A model generated the notes under the pieces. That model saw only the letters and a program-made list of their open reading frames with translations, searched no databases and was not told the origin of the DNA. The position numbers and the translations under genes were made by a program. Shown here piece after piece: positions 8,968 to 18,697 of a DNA stretch of 64,000 nt (its first letter is position 1; each line of letters starts with the position of its first letter). The DNA is taken from contig JBMOOG010000001.1 of NCBI GenBank assembly GCA_049324535.1, forward strand, positions 1 through 64,000, in the 5' to 3' direction. The stretch comes from JBMOOG01 sp049324535. GTDB lineage: Bacteria > Pseudomonadota > Alphaproteobacteria > Rhodobacterales > Rhodobacteraceae.

Positions 8968-9729
8968 CTAGAGGTAGCCCTCGGCGCGAAAGCTCACCTC
9001 ACGCGATCGGCCGATCACCAGATGGTCGTGCAGGACCATGCCCATGACCCGCGCCGCATCCGCGATCTGGCCGGTGACGGCAATGTCCTGCGGCGATGGC
9101 GTGGGATCGCCCGAGGGATGGTTGTGCACCAGGATGATGGCGCTGGCGTTCAGCTCGAGCGCGCGCTTGACCACCTCGCGCGGGTAGACCGGCACATGAT
9201 CGACCGTGCCCCGCGCCTGCTCCTCGTCGGCGATGAGCACGTTCTTGCGGTCGAGGTAGAGCACGCGGAACTGCTCGGTTTCCCGATGCGCCATCGCCGT
9301 GCGGCAGTAGTCCAGCAGGGCGTCCCAGGACGACAGCACCTGCCGGCGCAGGACACGGGCCCGGGCCAGCCGATGCGCCGCGGCCTCGACGATCTTGATC
9401 TCCTGGATGACGGCGCCGGCCGCGCCCTGCACCTCGGCCAGACGCGCCGCCGGGGCCGAGATCACGCCGTTGAAATCCCCGAACGTGTCGAGCAGGCGGC
9501 GGGCCAGCGGCTTGACGTCCTGACGCGGGATCGCCCGGAACAGCACGAGCTCGAGAAGTTCGTAATCGGGCATCGCCGCCGCCCCGCCCTCCATGAAGCG
9601 GGACCGCAGCCGGGCGCGATGGCCCTCGATGTAGGACGGGAGGCGGCCGGGCGGCATCGCCGAACCGGCGGCTTCGTCCGGGTCGAAAAGCGGCAGGGGC
9701 GCTTCGTGAAAGGCGGGGCTCCGGGTCAT
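8968..9729 (-). CDS. radC: RadC-family JAB/MPN-domain protein
   Basis: RadC/YeeS-family protein with an N-terminal helix-hairpin-helix region and a C-terminal JAB/MPN metalloprotease-like domain. The JAMM signature HNHPSGDPTPSPQD gives H202, H204 and D215 in the HxHx10D arrangement. Family members were once thought to be repair proteins, but the true biochemical role is unsettled. Start: an upstream TTG at 9747 extends the frame by six residues, but the ATG at 9729 is preferred; neither has a clear ribosome binding site. The product is 253 residues. No mobile-element neighbours are present, so this is a core copy and not a plasmid-type RadC. Confidence 0.93.
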   Translation of the reverse strand: MTRSPAFHEAPLPLFDPDEAAGSAMPPGRLPSYIEGHRARLRSRFMEGGAAAMPDYELLELVLFRAIPRQDVKPLARRLLDTFGDFNGVISAPAARLAEVQGAAGAVIQEIKIVEAAAHRLARARVLRRQVLSSWDALLDYCRTAMAHRETEQFRVLYLDRKNVLIADEEQARGTVDHVPVYPREVVKRALELNASAIILVHNHPSGDPTPSPQDIAVTGQIADAARVMGMVLHDHLVIGRSREVSFRAEGYL

Positions 9730-9780
9730 GCCGGCAGAGTGCGGCAAAGACCGTGAACAGGACCTTAACGGCGCCGGCTT

Positions 9781-9838
9781 CTTCTTCGCGAAAATACCCC
9801 GGGGGAGTCCCCGTCAAGGGGACGGGGGCAGAGCCCCC
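9781..9838 (-). repeat. Tandem GC hairpins with T-rich tail (Rhodobacterales-type 3' repeat / terminator of dnaJ)
   Basis: Two adjacent inverted repeats, GGGGGC/GCCCCC (9824-9838) and GTCCCC/GGGGAC (9807-9823), precede on the minus strand a CCCCGGGGTATTTTCGCGAAG tail ending near 9781. A GC-hairpin-plus-TATTTTCGCGAAG cassette resembles a repeat I associate with 3' ends of genes in Rhodobacteraceae. Here it lies after the dnaJ stop and before radC, so termination of dnaK-dnaJ is the likely role. The whole 9730-9910 interval has no gene. Confidence 0.6.
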
Positions 9839-9910
9839 ACAACCCCGGCGCCCGCGCGGCTTGGCCTGAGATCCCGGGAACCGCTCCGCCGGAGCGGTCC
9901 GGATCCGGCT

Positions 9911-11050
9911 TCAGCCCTTCATGCTGTCCCAGAAGCCCTTGACCTTCGAGAAGAAGCTCGTGCCTTCCGGGTTGTTGTCCTCGGACAGGCGCTCGAACTC
10001 CTCGAGCAGCTCCCTCTGGCGTGCGGTGAGGTTGACCGGGGTTTCCACCGCCAGTTCGATCAGCATGTCGCCGAAGCCGGTCCCGCGCAGGGCCGGCATG
10101 CCCTTGCCCCGCAGACGCATCTGCTTGCCCGTCTGCGCCCCCGCCGGAACCTTGACCCGCGACCGGCCACCCTCGATGGTCGGCACCTCGACCTCGCCGC
10201 CCAGAGCGGCCGTGGTCATGCTGACCGGAACGCGGCAATAGAGATGCAGGCCGTCACGCTGGAAGATCGCGTGCTCGCGCACCTCGATGAAGATGTAGAG
10301 ATCGCCGGCCGGCCCCCCGCGCAGCCCCGCCTCGCCCTCGCCGGCCAGCCGGATCCGGGTGCCGGTCTCGACGCCCGCCGGGATGTTGACCGAAAGCGAA
10401 CGCTCCTTCTCGACCCGGCCGGCGCCGTGGCAGACCTTGCACGGGTTCTTGATCAGGCGCCCGGTGCCGTTGCAGGTGGGGCAGGTGCGCTCGACGGTGA
10501 AGAAGCCCTGGCTGGCGCGGACCTTGCCCATGCCCGAGCAGGTCGGGCAGGTGACCGGCTCGGCCCCGCCCTCGGCCCCGGTGCCGTTGCAGGTGGTGCA
10601 GGCGACGGCGGTGGGCACGCTGATCGTCTTCTGCGAACCCTGATAGGCCTCTTCGAGGGTGACCCGCAGGTTGTAGCGCAGATCCGACCCGCGCGTCGCC
10701 CGCGCCCGGCCGCCGGCCGCGCCGCCGCGGCCACCCATGAAGTCGCCGAACAGATCCTCGAAGACGTCGGAGAAGGCCGACGAGAAATCCGCGTGGCCAG
10801 ACCCGCCGCCGCGCGGTCCGCCGCCCTCGAAGGCCGCGTGTCCGAAGCGGTCGTAGGCGGCCTTGCGGGTGTCGTCCTTCAGGACGTCGTAGGCCTCGTT
10901 CACCTCCTTGAATCGCGACTCGGCCTCCGGACTGTGCTGGTTGCGGTCGGGGTGAAGCTCCTTGGCCTTGGTGCGGTAGGCCTTCTTAATCTCCTCGGCG
11001 GAAGCGCCGCGGGTCACGCCGAGTATTTCGTAATAGTCACGCTTGGCCAT
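9911..11050 (-). CDS. dnaJ: Chaperone DnaJ (Hsp40)
   Basis: Co-chaperone that stimulates DnaK ATPase and delivers substrates. The 379-residue type I Hsp40 has an N-terminal J domain (YYEILGVTRGAS, HPDRN), a Gly/Phe-rich linker (FEGGGPRGGGSGHADF), four CxxCxGxG zinc motifs (CTTCNGTG, CPTCSGMG, CPTCNGTG, CKVCHGAG), and the C-terminal substrate-binding domain. The ATG at 11050 has AGGGGA with six bases of spacing. It follows dnaK by 80 bases on the same strand and is probably co-transcribed from the dnaK heat-shock promoter. Complete. Confidence 0.98.
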   Translation of the reverse strand: MAKRDYYEILGVTRGASAEEIKKAYRTKAKELHPDRNQHSPEAESRFKEVNEAYDVLKDDTRKAAYDRFGHAAFEGGGPRGGGSGHADFSSAFSDVFEDLFGDFMGGRGGAAGGRARATRGSDLRYNLRVTLEEAYQGSQKTISVPTAVACTTCNGTGAEGGAEPVTCPTCSGMGKVRASQGFFTVERTCPTCNGTGRLIKNPCKVCHGAGRVEKERSLSVNIPAGVETGTRIRLAGEGEAGLRGGPAGDLYIFIEVREHAIFQRDGLHLYCRVPVSMTTAALGGEVEVPTIEGGRSRVKVPAGAQTGKQMRLRGKGMPALRGTGFGDMLIELAVETPVNLTARQRELLEEFERLSEDNNPEGTSFFSKVKGFWDSMKG

Positions 11051-11085
11051 TCAAGTCCCCTCGCAGGCGCCCCTGTGCAGCAGGC

Positions 11086-11112
11086 GGGCCGGCCCGAAAC
11101 CCGGACCGGCCC
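11086..11112 (-). other. Hairpin between dnaK and dnaJ
   Basis: A seven-base-pair stem GGGCCGG (11086-11092) with CCGGCCC (11106-11112) lies in the 80-base dnaK-dnaJ gap. There is no T tract, so it is more likely an mRNA processing or stability element that sets the dnaK:dnaJ ratio than a full terminator. Inference from position only. Confidence 0.35.
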
Positions 11113-11130
11113 CGATTGCTGCGACAGCGC

Positions 11131-13044
<1,914 letters not shown>

Positions 13045-13158
13045 GTGTTGTTACCTCTTTCTTCGGCGATGTTGTGGGGCCAGACCCGAGTGCGGCCTCT
13101 GGGCCCCGATCCCAGATGTCTGCCGGCGGAAGTCATCTTCCGGGCGGCGTCGAGGCGT

Positions 13159-13187
13159 ATATAGGAAGGGCGTTCCGACGCTGCAAG
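13159..13187 (-). promoter_or_regulatory. RpoH (sigma-32) heat-shock promoter of dnaK
   Basis: On the minus strand CTTG (complement of 13184-13187), an 18-base spacer, then CCTATAT (complement of 13159-13165). This matches the alphaproteobacterial sigma-32 pattern CTTG-N17/18-CYTATNT. It is about 115 bases upstream of the dnaK ATG. No CIRCE inverted repeat is present nearby, so control by RpoH and not HrcA is inferred. Confidence 0.75.
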
Positions 13188-13219
13188 CGCCTGAACCGGC
13201 CGGGCAAGGGGGACAAGGC

Positions 13220-13864
13220 ATGGAAAATCCGTCAACATCGAGCAATCCCGCCGAGGTGCCCGTGCCCGATGCGGTGATCGGCGGATTTGCCCTCTACGAA
13301 CGCTGGCTGGACCCGCCGGATCAGGCCGCGATGCTGGCGGACCTGCGGGCCGTGATGGCCGCCGCCCCGCCCTTCTCGCCGCTCACCCCATGGGGAAAGC
13401 CGATGAGCGTGCGCATGACCTCGGCCGGCCGCTACGGCTGGTATTCCGACCGGCGCGGCTATCGCTATGTCCGGCATCATCCGGACGGGCAGGACTGGCC
13501 GCCGATCCCCGGGTCGGTGCTGGCGGTCTGGCGCCGGATCACCGGCCTTGCGCGCGATCCCGACTGCTGCCTCGTCAACCTCTACCAGGGCAAGGCCCGC
13601 ATGGGCCTGCACCAGGACCGGGACGAGGCCGATTTCCGCTGGCCGGTCCTGTCGGTCAGCCTGGGCGACGACGGGCTGTTCCGCATCGGGGGAACGCAGC
13701 GGACGGACCCCACCCAAAGCCTCTGGCTGCGCTCGGGCGACGTTCTGCTGATGGGCGGGGCGGCGCGGCTGGCCTTTCACGGGATCGACCGGATCGCGCC
13801 GGGGACGTCGCCGCTTGTGCCCGAGGGCGGCCGCATCAACCTGACCCTGCGGGTGGTGGACTAG
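13220..13864 (+). CDS. alkB: AlkB-type 2-oxoglutarate/Fe(II) DNA dioxygenase
   Basis: Oxidative demethylase that removes 1-methyladenine and 3-methylcytosine lesions. The 214-residue protein shows the iron ligands H131-x-D133 (LHQDRDE) and H187 (LAFHGID), and the 2-oxoglutarate and substrate arginines in RINLTLR (R205 and R211). The product start is the ATG at 13220 after an AAGGGGGA ribosome binding site; an open frame extends upstream but runs through the dnaK promoter. It is divergent from dnaK, and its TAG shares CTAG with the stop of the convergent permease gene. Length matches the family. Confidence 0.93.
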   Translation: MENPSTSSNPAEVPVPDAVIGGFALYERWLDPPDQAAMLADLRAVMAAAPPFSPLTPWGKPMSVRMTSAGRYGWYSDRRGYRYVRHHPDGQDWPPIPGSVLAVWRRITGLARDPDCCLVNLYQGKARMGLHQDRDEADFRWPVLSVSLGDDGLFRIGGTQRTDPTQSLWLRSGDVLLMGGAARLAFHGIDRIAPGTSPLVPEGGRINLTLRVVD

Positions 13865-14682
13865 CGGCGCGCGTACCAGCTGATCGAGGCGCTGCGCCGG
13901 GTGACGAATTCCCCCATCAGGCCGATGACCACCAGAGCCACGGTGACCGTCACCGGATAGCTGATCGTGGTGTAGCGCGGGAAATAGTTCTCGAAGGTGA
14001 AGCCGCGCGCCTGGTCGATGATGTGAAAGAGCGGGTTCCACGAAAAGATCGCCAGCACCCAGTAGCGCAGCGAGTTGGCCGTGAACATCTTTCCCGACGC
14101 GATGAGGTTGAAGCGTCCGTAGATCGACCCGGCGAGCGAGGCGAAGGACGGCCACCACGGCTTGATCGCCAGAAACACCATGCCGACGCCGATCCCGTAG
14201 GCCCAGGCCAGAAGCACCATGCCGAGAAGCCCGACCGGATCCTTGATGGTGATCGGCACGAAGGCGACGTGATAGACGTACAGCACCACCGTCATCGACA
14301 GCACCTGCACATAAAGCGCCGCCAGCGCCGCCGATCCGATCGCGACGATGGTGTTCATCGGCGCGTGCAGCATCATCGGCGAGGTCGGTCCCTCGGACCC
14401 GAGCACGGCGCCCATGGTCTTGGTGTTGGTCATGAACAGGAAGATGCCGGTCATCAGGTACAGCACGAAATCGCCGCGGATGGCGAACTGGCGCATGCCG
14501 AGGACGGTCATCATCACGTAGAAGCCGCCGATCAGGATGACGGTCTGAAGGATGTTCAGCAAAAGCCCGATCAGCGCGTTGTTGTGGTGCTTGCGCACCG
14601 TCCTGACCGCGCCGTGATAGACAAGACCGAAAAGCCGCAGGGCGCTTGCGGCCGCCGTGGTGCGCGTCTCGATCCTGAACAT
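13861..14682 (-). CDS. ABC-2 type polysaccharide export permease (KpsM/Wzm-like)
   Basis: A 273-residue inner-membrane protein with about six hydrophobic segments in the ABC-2 permease pattern. It resembles KpsM-type permeases that export capsular polysaccharide with a separate ATPase. The ATG at 14682 (MFRIETRTTAAAS) is chosen over an upstream Arg-rich extension that lacks hydrophobic features; AGGCAGGCGG precedes it. No KpsT-like ATPase gene is in the window, so the partner must be encoded elsewhere. It is divergent from cysQ-kdsB and the glycosyltransferases, which fits a role in exporting their product. Confidence 0.8.
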   Translation of the reverse strand: MFRIETRTTAAASALRLFGLVYHGAVRTVRKHHNNALIGLLLNILQTVILIGGFYVMMTVLGMRQFAIRGDFVLYLMTGIFLFMTNTKTMGAVLGSEGPTSPMMLHAPMNTIVAIGSAALAALYVQVLSMTVVLYVYHVAFVPITIKDPVGLLGMVLLAWAYGIGVGMVFLAIKPWWPSFASLAGSIYGRFNLIASGKMFTANSLRYWVLAIFSWNPLFHIIDQARGFTFENYFPRYTTISYPVTVTVALVVIGLMGEFVTRRSASISWYARR

Positions 14683-14798
14683 CCGCCTGCCTCGCCCGAC
14701 GCGGCGCCGCGCGGGGCGCCAGCTGGAACTTGCCCTGCCTCGACGGCCGCAGCATAAGGGGGGCACCTGTACGGATCAACCGGCGGCGGAGCCCGACC

Positions 14799-15632
14799 TT
14801 GGATTTCGAACGACTTGTCACCGTCATGCGACGGCTCGCGCTGGACGCGGGGGACCGGATCATGGCGATCTACGGGGCCGAGGACTTCGCCGTCCGGGCA
14901 AAGTCCGACCTCAGCCCGGTGACCGAGGCCGACGAGGCCGCCGATGCTATCATCTCGGAGGGTCTGGCCGAGAGCTTTCCCAAGATGGCACTGGTCACCG
15001 AGGAAGCGGCCGACAGCCATTCGCAGGAGGTCGCCACCTTCCTGATCGTCGACCCGCTGGACGGCACGAAGGAATTCGTGCAGCGCCGCGGCGACTTCAC
15101 GGTGAACATCGCCTATGTCGAGGATGGCGTGCCGCTGCGCGGTGTCGTCTATGCGCCCGCCAAGGGCCGGCTCTTCTACACGCTCGCCGACGGTCGCTCG
15201 GTCGAGGAGATCGGCCCCTTCGACAAGGAAACGCCCGGCGAGCGGCGTCCGATCTCGGTCTCGATCCCCGACAACCGCGCCCTGATGGTGGTCGCGTCGA
15301 AGTCGCACCGCGATCAGGCCACCGACGACTACATCGCCCGCTATGCCGTCCGCGACCTGACCAGCGCCGGGTCCAGCCTCAAGTTCTGCCTTGTGGCGAC
15401 CGGCGAGGCGGATCTCTATCCGCGGCTCGGCCGGACCATGGAATGGGACACCGCGGCCGGCGACGCGGTGCTGCGCGGCGCCGGCGGACGGATGGTGACC
15501 TTCGAAGGCCATCGTCCCTTCACCTACGGAAAGCCCGGCTTCGCAAACCCGTTCTTCATCGCCTACGCGCCCGGCGTGCTTCTGGCCCGGGATCCCGAAC
15601 CCCCGGCCGACGACGACGAGGACGACGCATGA
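14799..15632 (+). CDS. cysQ: 3'(2'),5'-bisphosphate nucleotidase CysQ
   Basis: Inositol-monophosphatase-fold enzyme that removes the 3' phosphate from PAP, the by-product of PAPS-dependent sulfation, or from PAPS. Motifs: VTEEAADS (metal ligand Glu), IVDPLDGTKEF (metal-binding DPLDGT) and EWDTAAGDAVLRGAGG. The TTG at 14799 is preferred: it has GGAG at 14788-14791 with seven bases of spacing and gives the family N terminus (MDFERLVTVMRRLAL). This yields 277 residues. It overlaps kdsB by four bases (ATGA). A PAP phosphatase in a locus that ends with a sulfotransferase is functionally consistent. Confidence 0.9.
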   Translation: MDFERLVTVMRRLALDAGDRIMAIYGAEDFAVRAKSDLSPVTEADEAADAIISEGLAESFPKMALVTEEAADSHSQEVATFLIVDPLDGTKEFVQRRGDFTVNIAYVEDGVPLRGVVYAPAKGRLFYTLADGRSVEEIGPFDKETPGERRPISVSIPDNRALMVVASKSHRDQATDDYIARYAVRDLTSAGSSLKFCLVATGEADLYPRLGRTMEWDTAAGDAVLRGAGGRMVTFEGHRPFTYGKPGFANPFFIAYAPGVLLARDPEPPADDDEDDA

Positions 15633-16429
15633 GCGTGCTGGTCGTCATCCCGGCCCGCTACGCCTCGACCCGCTATCCCGGCAAGCCCCTGGTTGCGCTT
15701 CGGGGCGCCACCGGCGAGTCGCGGACGCTTGTCGAACGGTCCTGGCGGGCGGCCCGGACGGTGCGCGGCGTCGACCGGGTGGTGGTGGCGACCGATGACG
15801 ACCGCATCCGCGCGGCGGCCGAGGCGTTCGGCGCCGAGGTGGTGATGACTTCGCCCGATTGCCAGAACGGGACCGAACGCTGCGCCGAGGCCCATGCCGC
15901 GCTGGGCGGCGGCTACGACATCGTGGTGAACCTTCAGGGCGACGCGCCGCTGACCCCGGCCTGGTTCGTCGAGGAGCTGGTAGCGGGCCTCGCGTCGGAC
16001 CCCGGGGCCGAGGTCGCGACCCCGGTGCTCCGGTGCGACGGGCGGGCGCTGAACGGATTCCTCGAAGACCGGCGGGCCGGGCGGGTCGGCGGCACCACCG
16101 CCGTCTTCGGGTCCGACATGCGCGGTCTCTACTTCTCCAAGGAAGTCATCCCCTACACCGCGCGCCGCTACGACGAGGACGAGCCGACCCCCGTCTTCCA
16201 CCATGTCGGCGTCTATGCCTACCGGCCGGCCGCGCTTGCGTCCTATCCCGGCTGGCCCATCGGGCGGCTCGAGGGTCTGGAGGGGCTGGAGCAGCTCCGG
16301 TTTCTCGAACAGGGCCGCACGGTTCTCTGCGTCGAGGTCGAGGCGCGGGGGCGCCAGTTCTGGGAGCTGAACAACCCCGAGGACGTGGCCCGGATCGAGA
16401 GGATGCTGGCCGAGATGGGCCAGGCATGA
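15629..16429 (+). CDS. kdsB: 3-deoxy-manno-octulosonate cytidylyltransferase (CMP-Kdo synthetase)
   Basis: Activates Kdo with CTP to CMP-Kdo, used in lipid A inner core and in the poly-Kdo linker of ABC-exported capsules. The 266-residue protein starts MSVLVVIPARYASTRYPGKPL and shows VVVATDD, NGTERCAEA, NLQGDAPL and the HHVGVYAYRPAAL region typical of KdsB. The start overlaps the cysQ stop, and its own stop overlaps the start of the next glycosyltransferase. Because this lies in a polysaccharide locus it could be the capsule-specific paralogue (KpsU); a second copy elsewhere would decide that. Confidence 0.92.
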   Translation: MSVLVVIPARYASTRYPGKPLVALRGATGESRTLVERSWRAARTVRGVDRVVVATDDDRIRAAAEAFGAEVVMTSPDCQNGTERCAEAHAALGGGYDIVVNLQGDAPLTPAWFVEELVAGLASDPGAEVATPVLRCDGRALNGFLEDRRAGRVGGTTAVFGSDMRGLYFSKEVIPYTARRYDEDEPTPVFHHVGVYAYRPAALASYPGWPIGRLEGLEGLEQLRFLEQGRTVLCVEVEARGRQFWELNNPEDVARIERMLAEMGQA

Positions 16430-17667
16430 CGCCTCGGGCGGCGGTCAGCGTGATCGTCGCCTCGCGTCGTCGCCCGGACGATCTGGCGCTCTGCCTTGCC
16501 GGGCTGGCGGCACAGGATCACCCGGCCTTCGAGGTCATCGTCGTCGGCGACGAACCCGCGCGGGCGGCGGCACGCGGACGGCCGGTCCGGTTCATCGCCT
16601 TCGACGCGCCGAACCTGTCGGTGGCGCGCAACCTCGGGCTCCGCCACGCGGCCGGAGAGATCGTCGCCTTCATCGACGACGACGCGGTGGCCCTGCCGGG
16701 CTGGCTGCGCGCCCTGACCGAACCCTTTGCCCGGCCCGAGGTCGCGGGCGCGGGCGGACGCGTGCTGACGCGCGGCTGGCGGCGGCCGGACTGGACTGCG
16801 GGAACGGTGGACCGCAGCGGCCGGGTCACGCCGCTCGAGGCGCACGAGGATCGGACGACCCTGCACCGGGGGACGTCGGAGCGCACGGTGACGGTTCTGG
16901 GGACCAACATGGCGTTCCGCCGGGCGGACCTCCTTCGGCTCGGGGGGTTCGACCCGGCCCTGCGCTACTATCTCGACGAAACTGACCTGTGCCTGAGGAT
17001 GGCCGGCTCCACCTTCGCGGTGGTGCCGGGGGCCATGGTGCTTCACCGCCGGGCGGCCAACGCCAGCCGGCGCGCGGACAGGGCGTTGCGCGACCTGACC
17101 GAGATCGGCGCCAGCCAGGCGGTGTTCCTGCGCCGCCACCTTCCACAACCGGACCGTGATTCCGCGCTGAGGCGATTCTCGGCCGACATGCGGCGCCGCG
17201 TGTTGCGCCAGATGCTGAACGGGCTGCTGGAACCCGGCGATATTGTGCCGGTTCTGGAAACTCTGGCGGCGGGCATCCGCCTTGGGCAGAGCCGAGAGTT
17301 GCCGGCGCTGCTTCCGCTGGAGGATGCGGCCGGCGACTTTCTGCCCCATCCCTCCCCGCGAGGCGATCTCACGGTCCTTGCCGGTCGCCCCTGGCAGATG
17401 CGCGGGATGCGGCAGAAGGCGCAGGAACGGCTGGAACAGAGCCGCATTGTGGTGCTGATCGTGCTTGGCCCGACGGCGGCGCCCCATGCGCTCGATGTCG
17501 AGGCCGGCGGAGTCTGGGTGCAACGCGGCGGCCTTTTCGGGCCCTCCCGCGATCGGGAACCCTTGTTCCGGTACCGGAGTTTTGACAGACGGGTGCGGAA
17601 CGAAGCAGAGGAATGGCACAGGATCGCGGGCAATCCTGACTTGCGGACGGTTCTGGAGCGTCCATGA
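16426..17667 (+). CDS. Glycosyltransferase family 2 protein
   Basis: The GT-A fold domain of this 413-residue protein covers roughly residues 1-235: VSVIVASRRRPDDLALCL at the N terminus, the metal/nucleotide-sugar DDD motif in FIDDDAVALPGW, an FRRADLLRLGGFDP acceptor region and the catalytic ED-type YLDETDLCLRM. The C-terminal 170 residues are less conserved and may bind acceptor or membrane. No transmembrane segment is evident. Translationally coupled to kdsB by ATGA. Donor and acceptor cannot be inferred from sequence. The following 17668-17799 gap carries the galU upstream region. Confidence 0.85.
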   Translation: MTPRAAVSVIVASRRRPDDLALCLAGLAAQDHPAFEVIVVGDEPARAAARGRPVRFIAFDAPNLSVARNLGLRHAAGEIVAFIDDDAVALPGWLRALTEPFARPEVAGAGGRVLTRGWRRPDWTAGTVDRSGRVTPLEAHEDRTTLHRGTSERTVTVLGTNMAFRRADLLRLGGFDPALRYYLDETDLCLRMAGSTFAVVPGAMVLHRRAANASRRADRALRDLTEIGASQAVFLRRHLPQPDRDSALRRFSADMRRRVLRQMLNGLLEPGDIVPVLETLAAGIRLGQSRELPALLPLEDAAGDFLPHPSPRGDLTVLAGRPWQMRGMRQKAQERLEQSRIVVLIVLGPTAAPHALDVEAGGVWVQRGGLFGPSRDREPLFRYRSFDRRVRNEAEEWHRIAGNPDLRTVLERP

Positions 17668-17799
17668 TAGCGAAACTGTGCCGGCCTGAGGAAATTTCCC
17701 CCACGGGTATCCGTTGAATCGTCATATGTTGGTCCAAAATCGGACGCAACGTCAGGCAAAGGTCGGGCCGCCAGGACGGCGGCAGGAGAAGGTGAAGCG

Positions 17800-18693
17800 A
17801 TGAAGCGCAAGGTCACGAAGGCAATCTTCCCGGTCGCGGGGCTTGGAACGCGGTTCCTTCCGGCCACCAAGTCGATCCCGAAGGAGATCATGACCCTGGT
17901 CGACCGCCCGCTCATCCAATACGCCATCGACGAGGCGCGGGCGGCGGGGATCAAGGAATTCATCTTCGTGACCTCGCGCGGGAAGTCCGCGCTCGAGGAC
18001 TACTTCGACGATGCGCCCGAACTCGAGGCCAGCCTGCGCAAGTCGGGCAAGACGGCGCTTCTGGAAACGCTCAAGGCCACGAACATGGACTCGGGCGCCA
18101 TCGCCTATGTGCGTCAGAACCGGCCGATGGGCCTTGGCCACGCGGTCTGGTGCGCGCGCCGCCTGGTCGGCAACGAACCCTTCGCCGTCATCCTGACCGA
18201 CGACGTGATCGCGGCCGAGAAGCCCTGCCTTCAGCAGATGATCGAGGCCTATGCCGAGACCGGGGGCAACATGGTCGCCGCCATGGAGGTTCCGCCCGAA
18301 AAGGCCTCGTCCTACGGCGTCCTCGATGTGGCCGAGGACATGGGCGCGATGGTGCGGGCGAAGGGCATGGTGGAAAAGCCGAAGGCCGAGGAGGCGCCCT
18401 CGAACCTCGCCGTCATCGGGCGTTACATCCTGACGCCCAACGTGATGCAGAACCTGAACAAGAAGAAGGAAGGCGCGGGCGGCGAGATCCAGCTGACCGA
18501 TGCCATCGCCGAAGAGATCGAGGCCGGCAATCCGGTCTATGGCTACCGGTTCCGCGGCCAGCGCTTCGACTGCGGATCGAAGGCCGGTTTCCTTCAGGCC
18601 ACGGTCGCCTTCGGCCTTGCCCGGCCCGACCTGCGCGACGAGTTTGCGCAGTATCTGTCCGACATCTCCTCGATGCAGAAGGCGGCCGAGTAG
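17800..18693 (+). CDS. galU: UTP-glucose-1-phosphate uridylyltransferase
   Basis: Makes UDP-glucose from glucose-1-phosphate and UTP for surface polysaccharides. The 297-residue protein shows KAIFPVAGLGTRFLPATKSIPKEI (nucleotide-binding), the IQYAIDEARAAGI and LGHAVWCAR motifs, TDDVI, VEKPKAEEAPSNLAVIGRYIL and RFDCGSKAGFLQATV. The start ATG is preceded by an AGGAGAAGG site. galE follows after four bases, so the two are a co-translated nucleotide-sugar module supplying the surrounding glycosyltransferases. Confidence 0.96.
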   Translation: MKRKVTKAIFPVAGLGTRFLPATKSIPKEIMTLVDRPLIQYAIDEARAAGIKEFIFVTSRGKSALEDYFDDAPELEASLRKSGKTALLETLKATNMDSGAIAYVRQNRPMGLGHAVWCARRLVGNEPFAVILTDDVIAAEKPCLQQMIEAYAETGGNMVAAMEVPPEKASSYGVLDVAEDMGAMVRAKGMVEKPKAEEAPSNLAVIGRYILTPNVMQNLNKKKEGAGGEIQLTDAIAEEIEAGNPVYGYRFRGQRFDCGSKAGFLQATVAFGLARPDLRDEFAQYLSDISSMQKAAE

Positions 18694-18697
18694 GCGC

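Noticed and set aside
9730..9747. Six-residue longer start of radC
   Set aside because: It would use TTG with no ribosome binding site; the ATG at 9729 is simpler.
13045..13219. CIRCE element before dnaK
   Set aside because: No TTAGCACTC-N9-GAGTGCTAA-like repeat is present; the RpoH-type promoter explains heat-shock control better.
14657..15628. Upstream extension of the kdsB frame
   Set aside because: The frame is open back to 14657 but overlaps cysQ in another phase. The KdsB family N terminus (MSVLVVIPARYAS) starts at 15629 on the cysQ stop.
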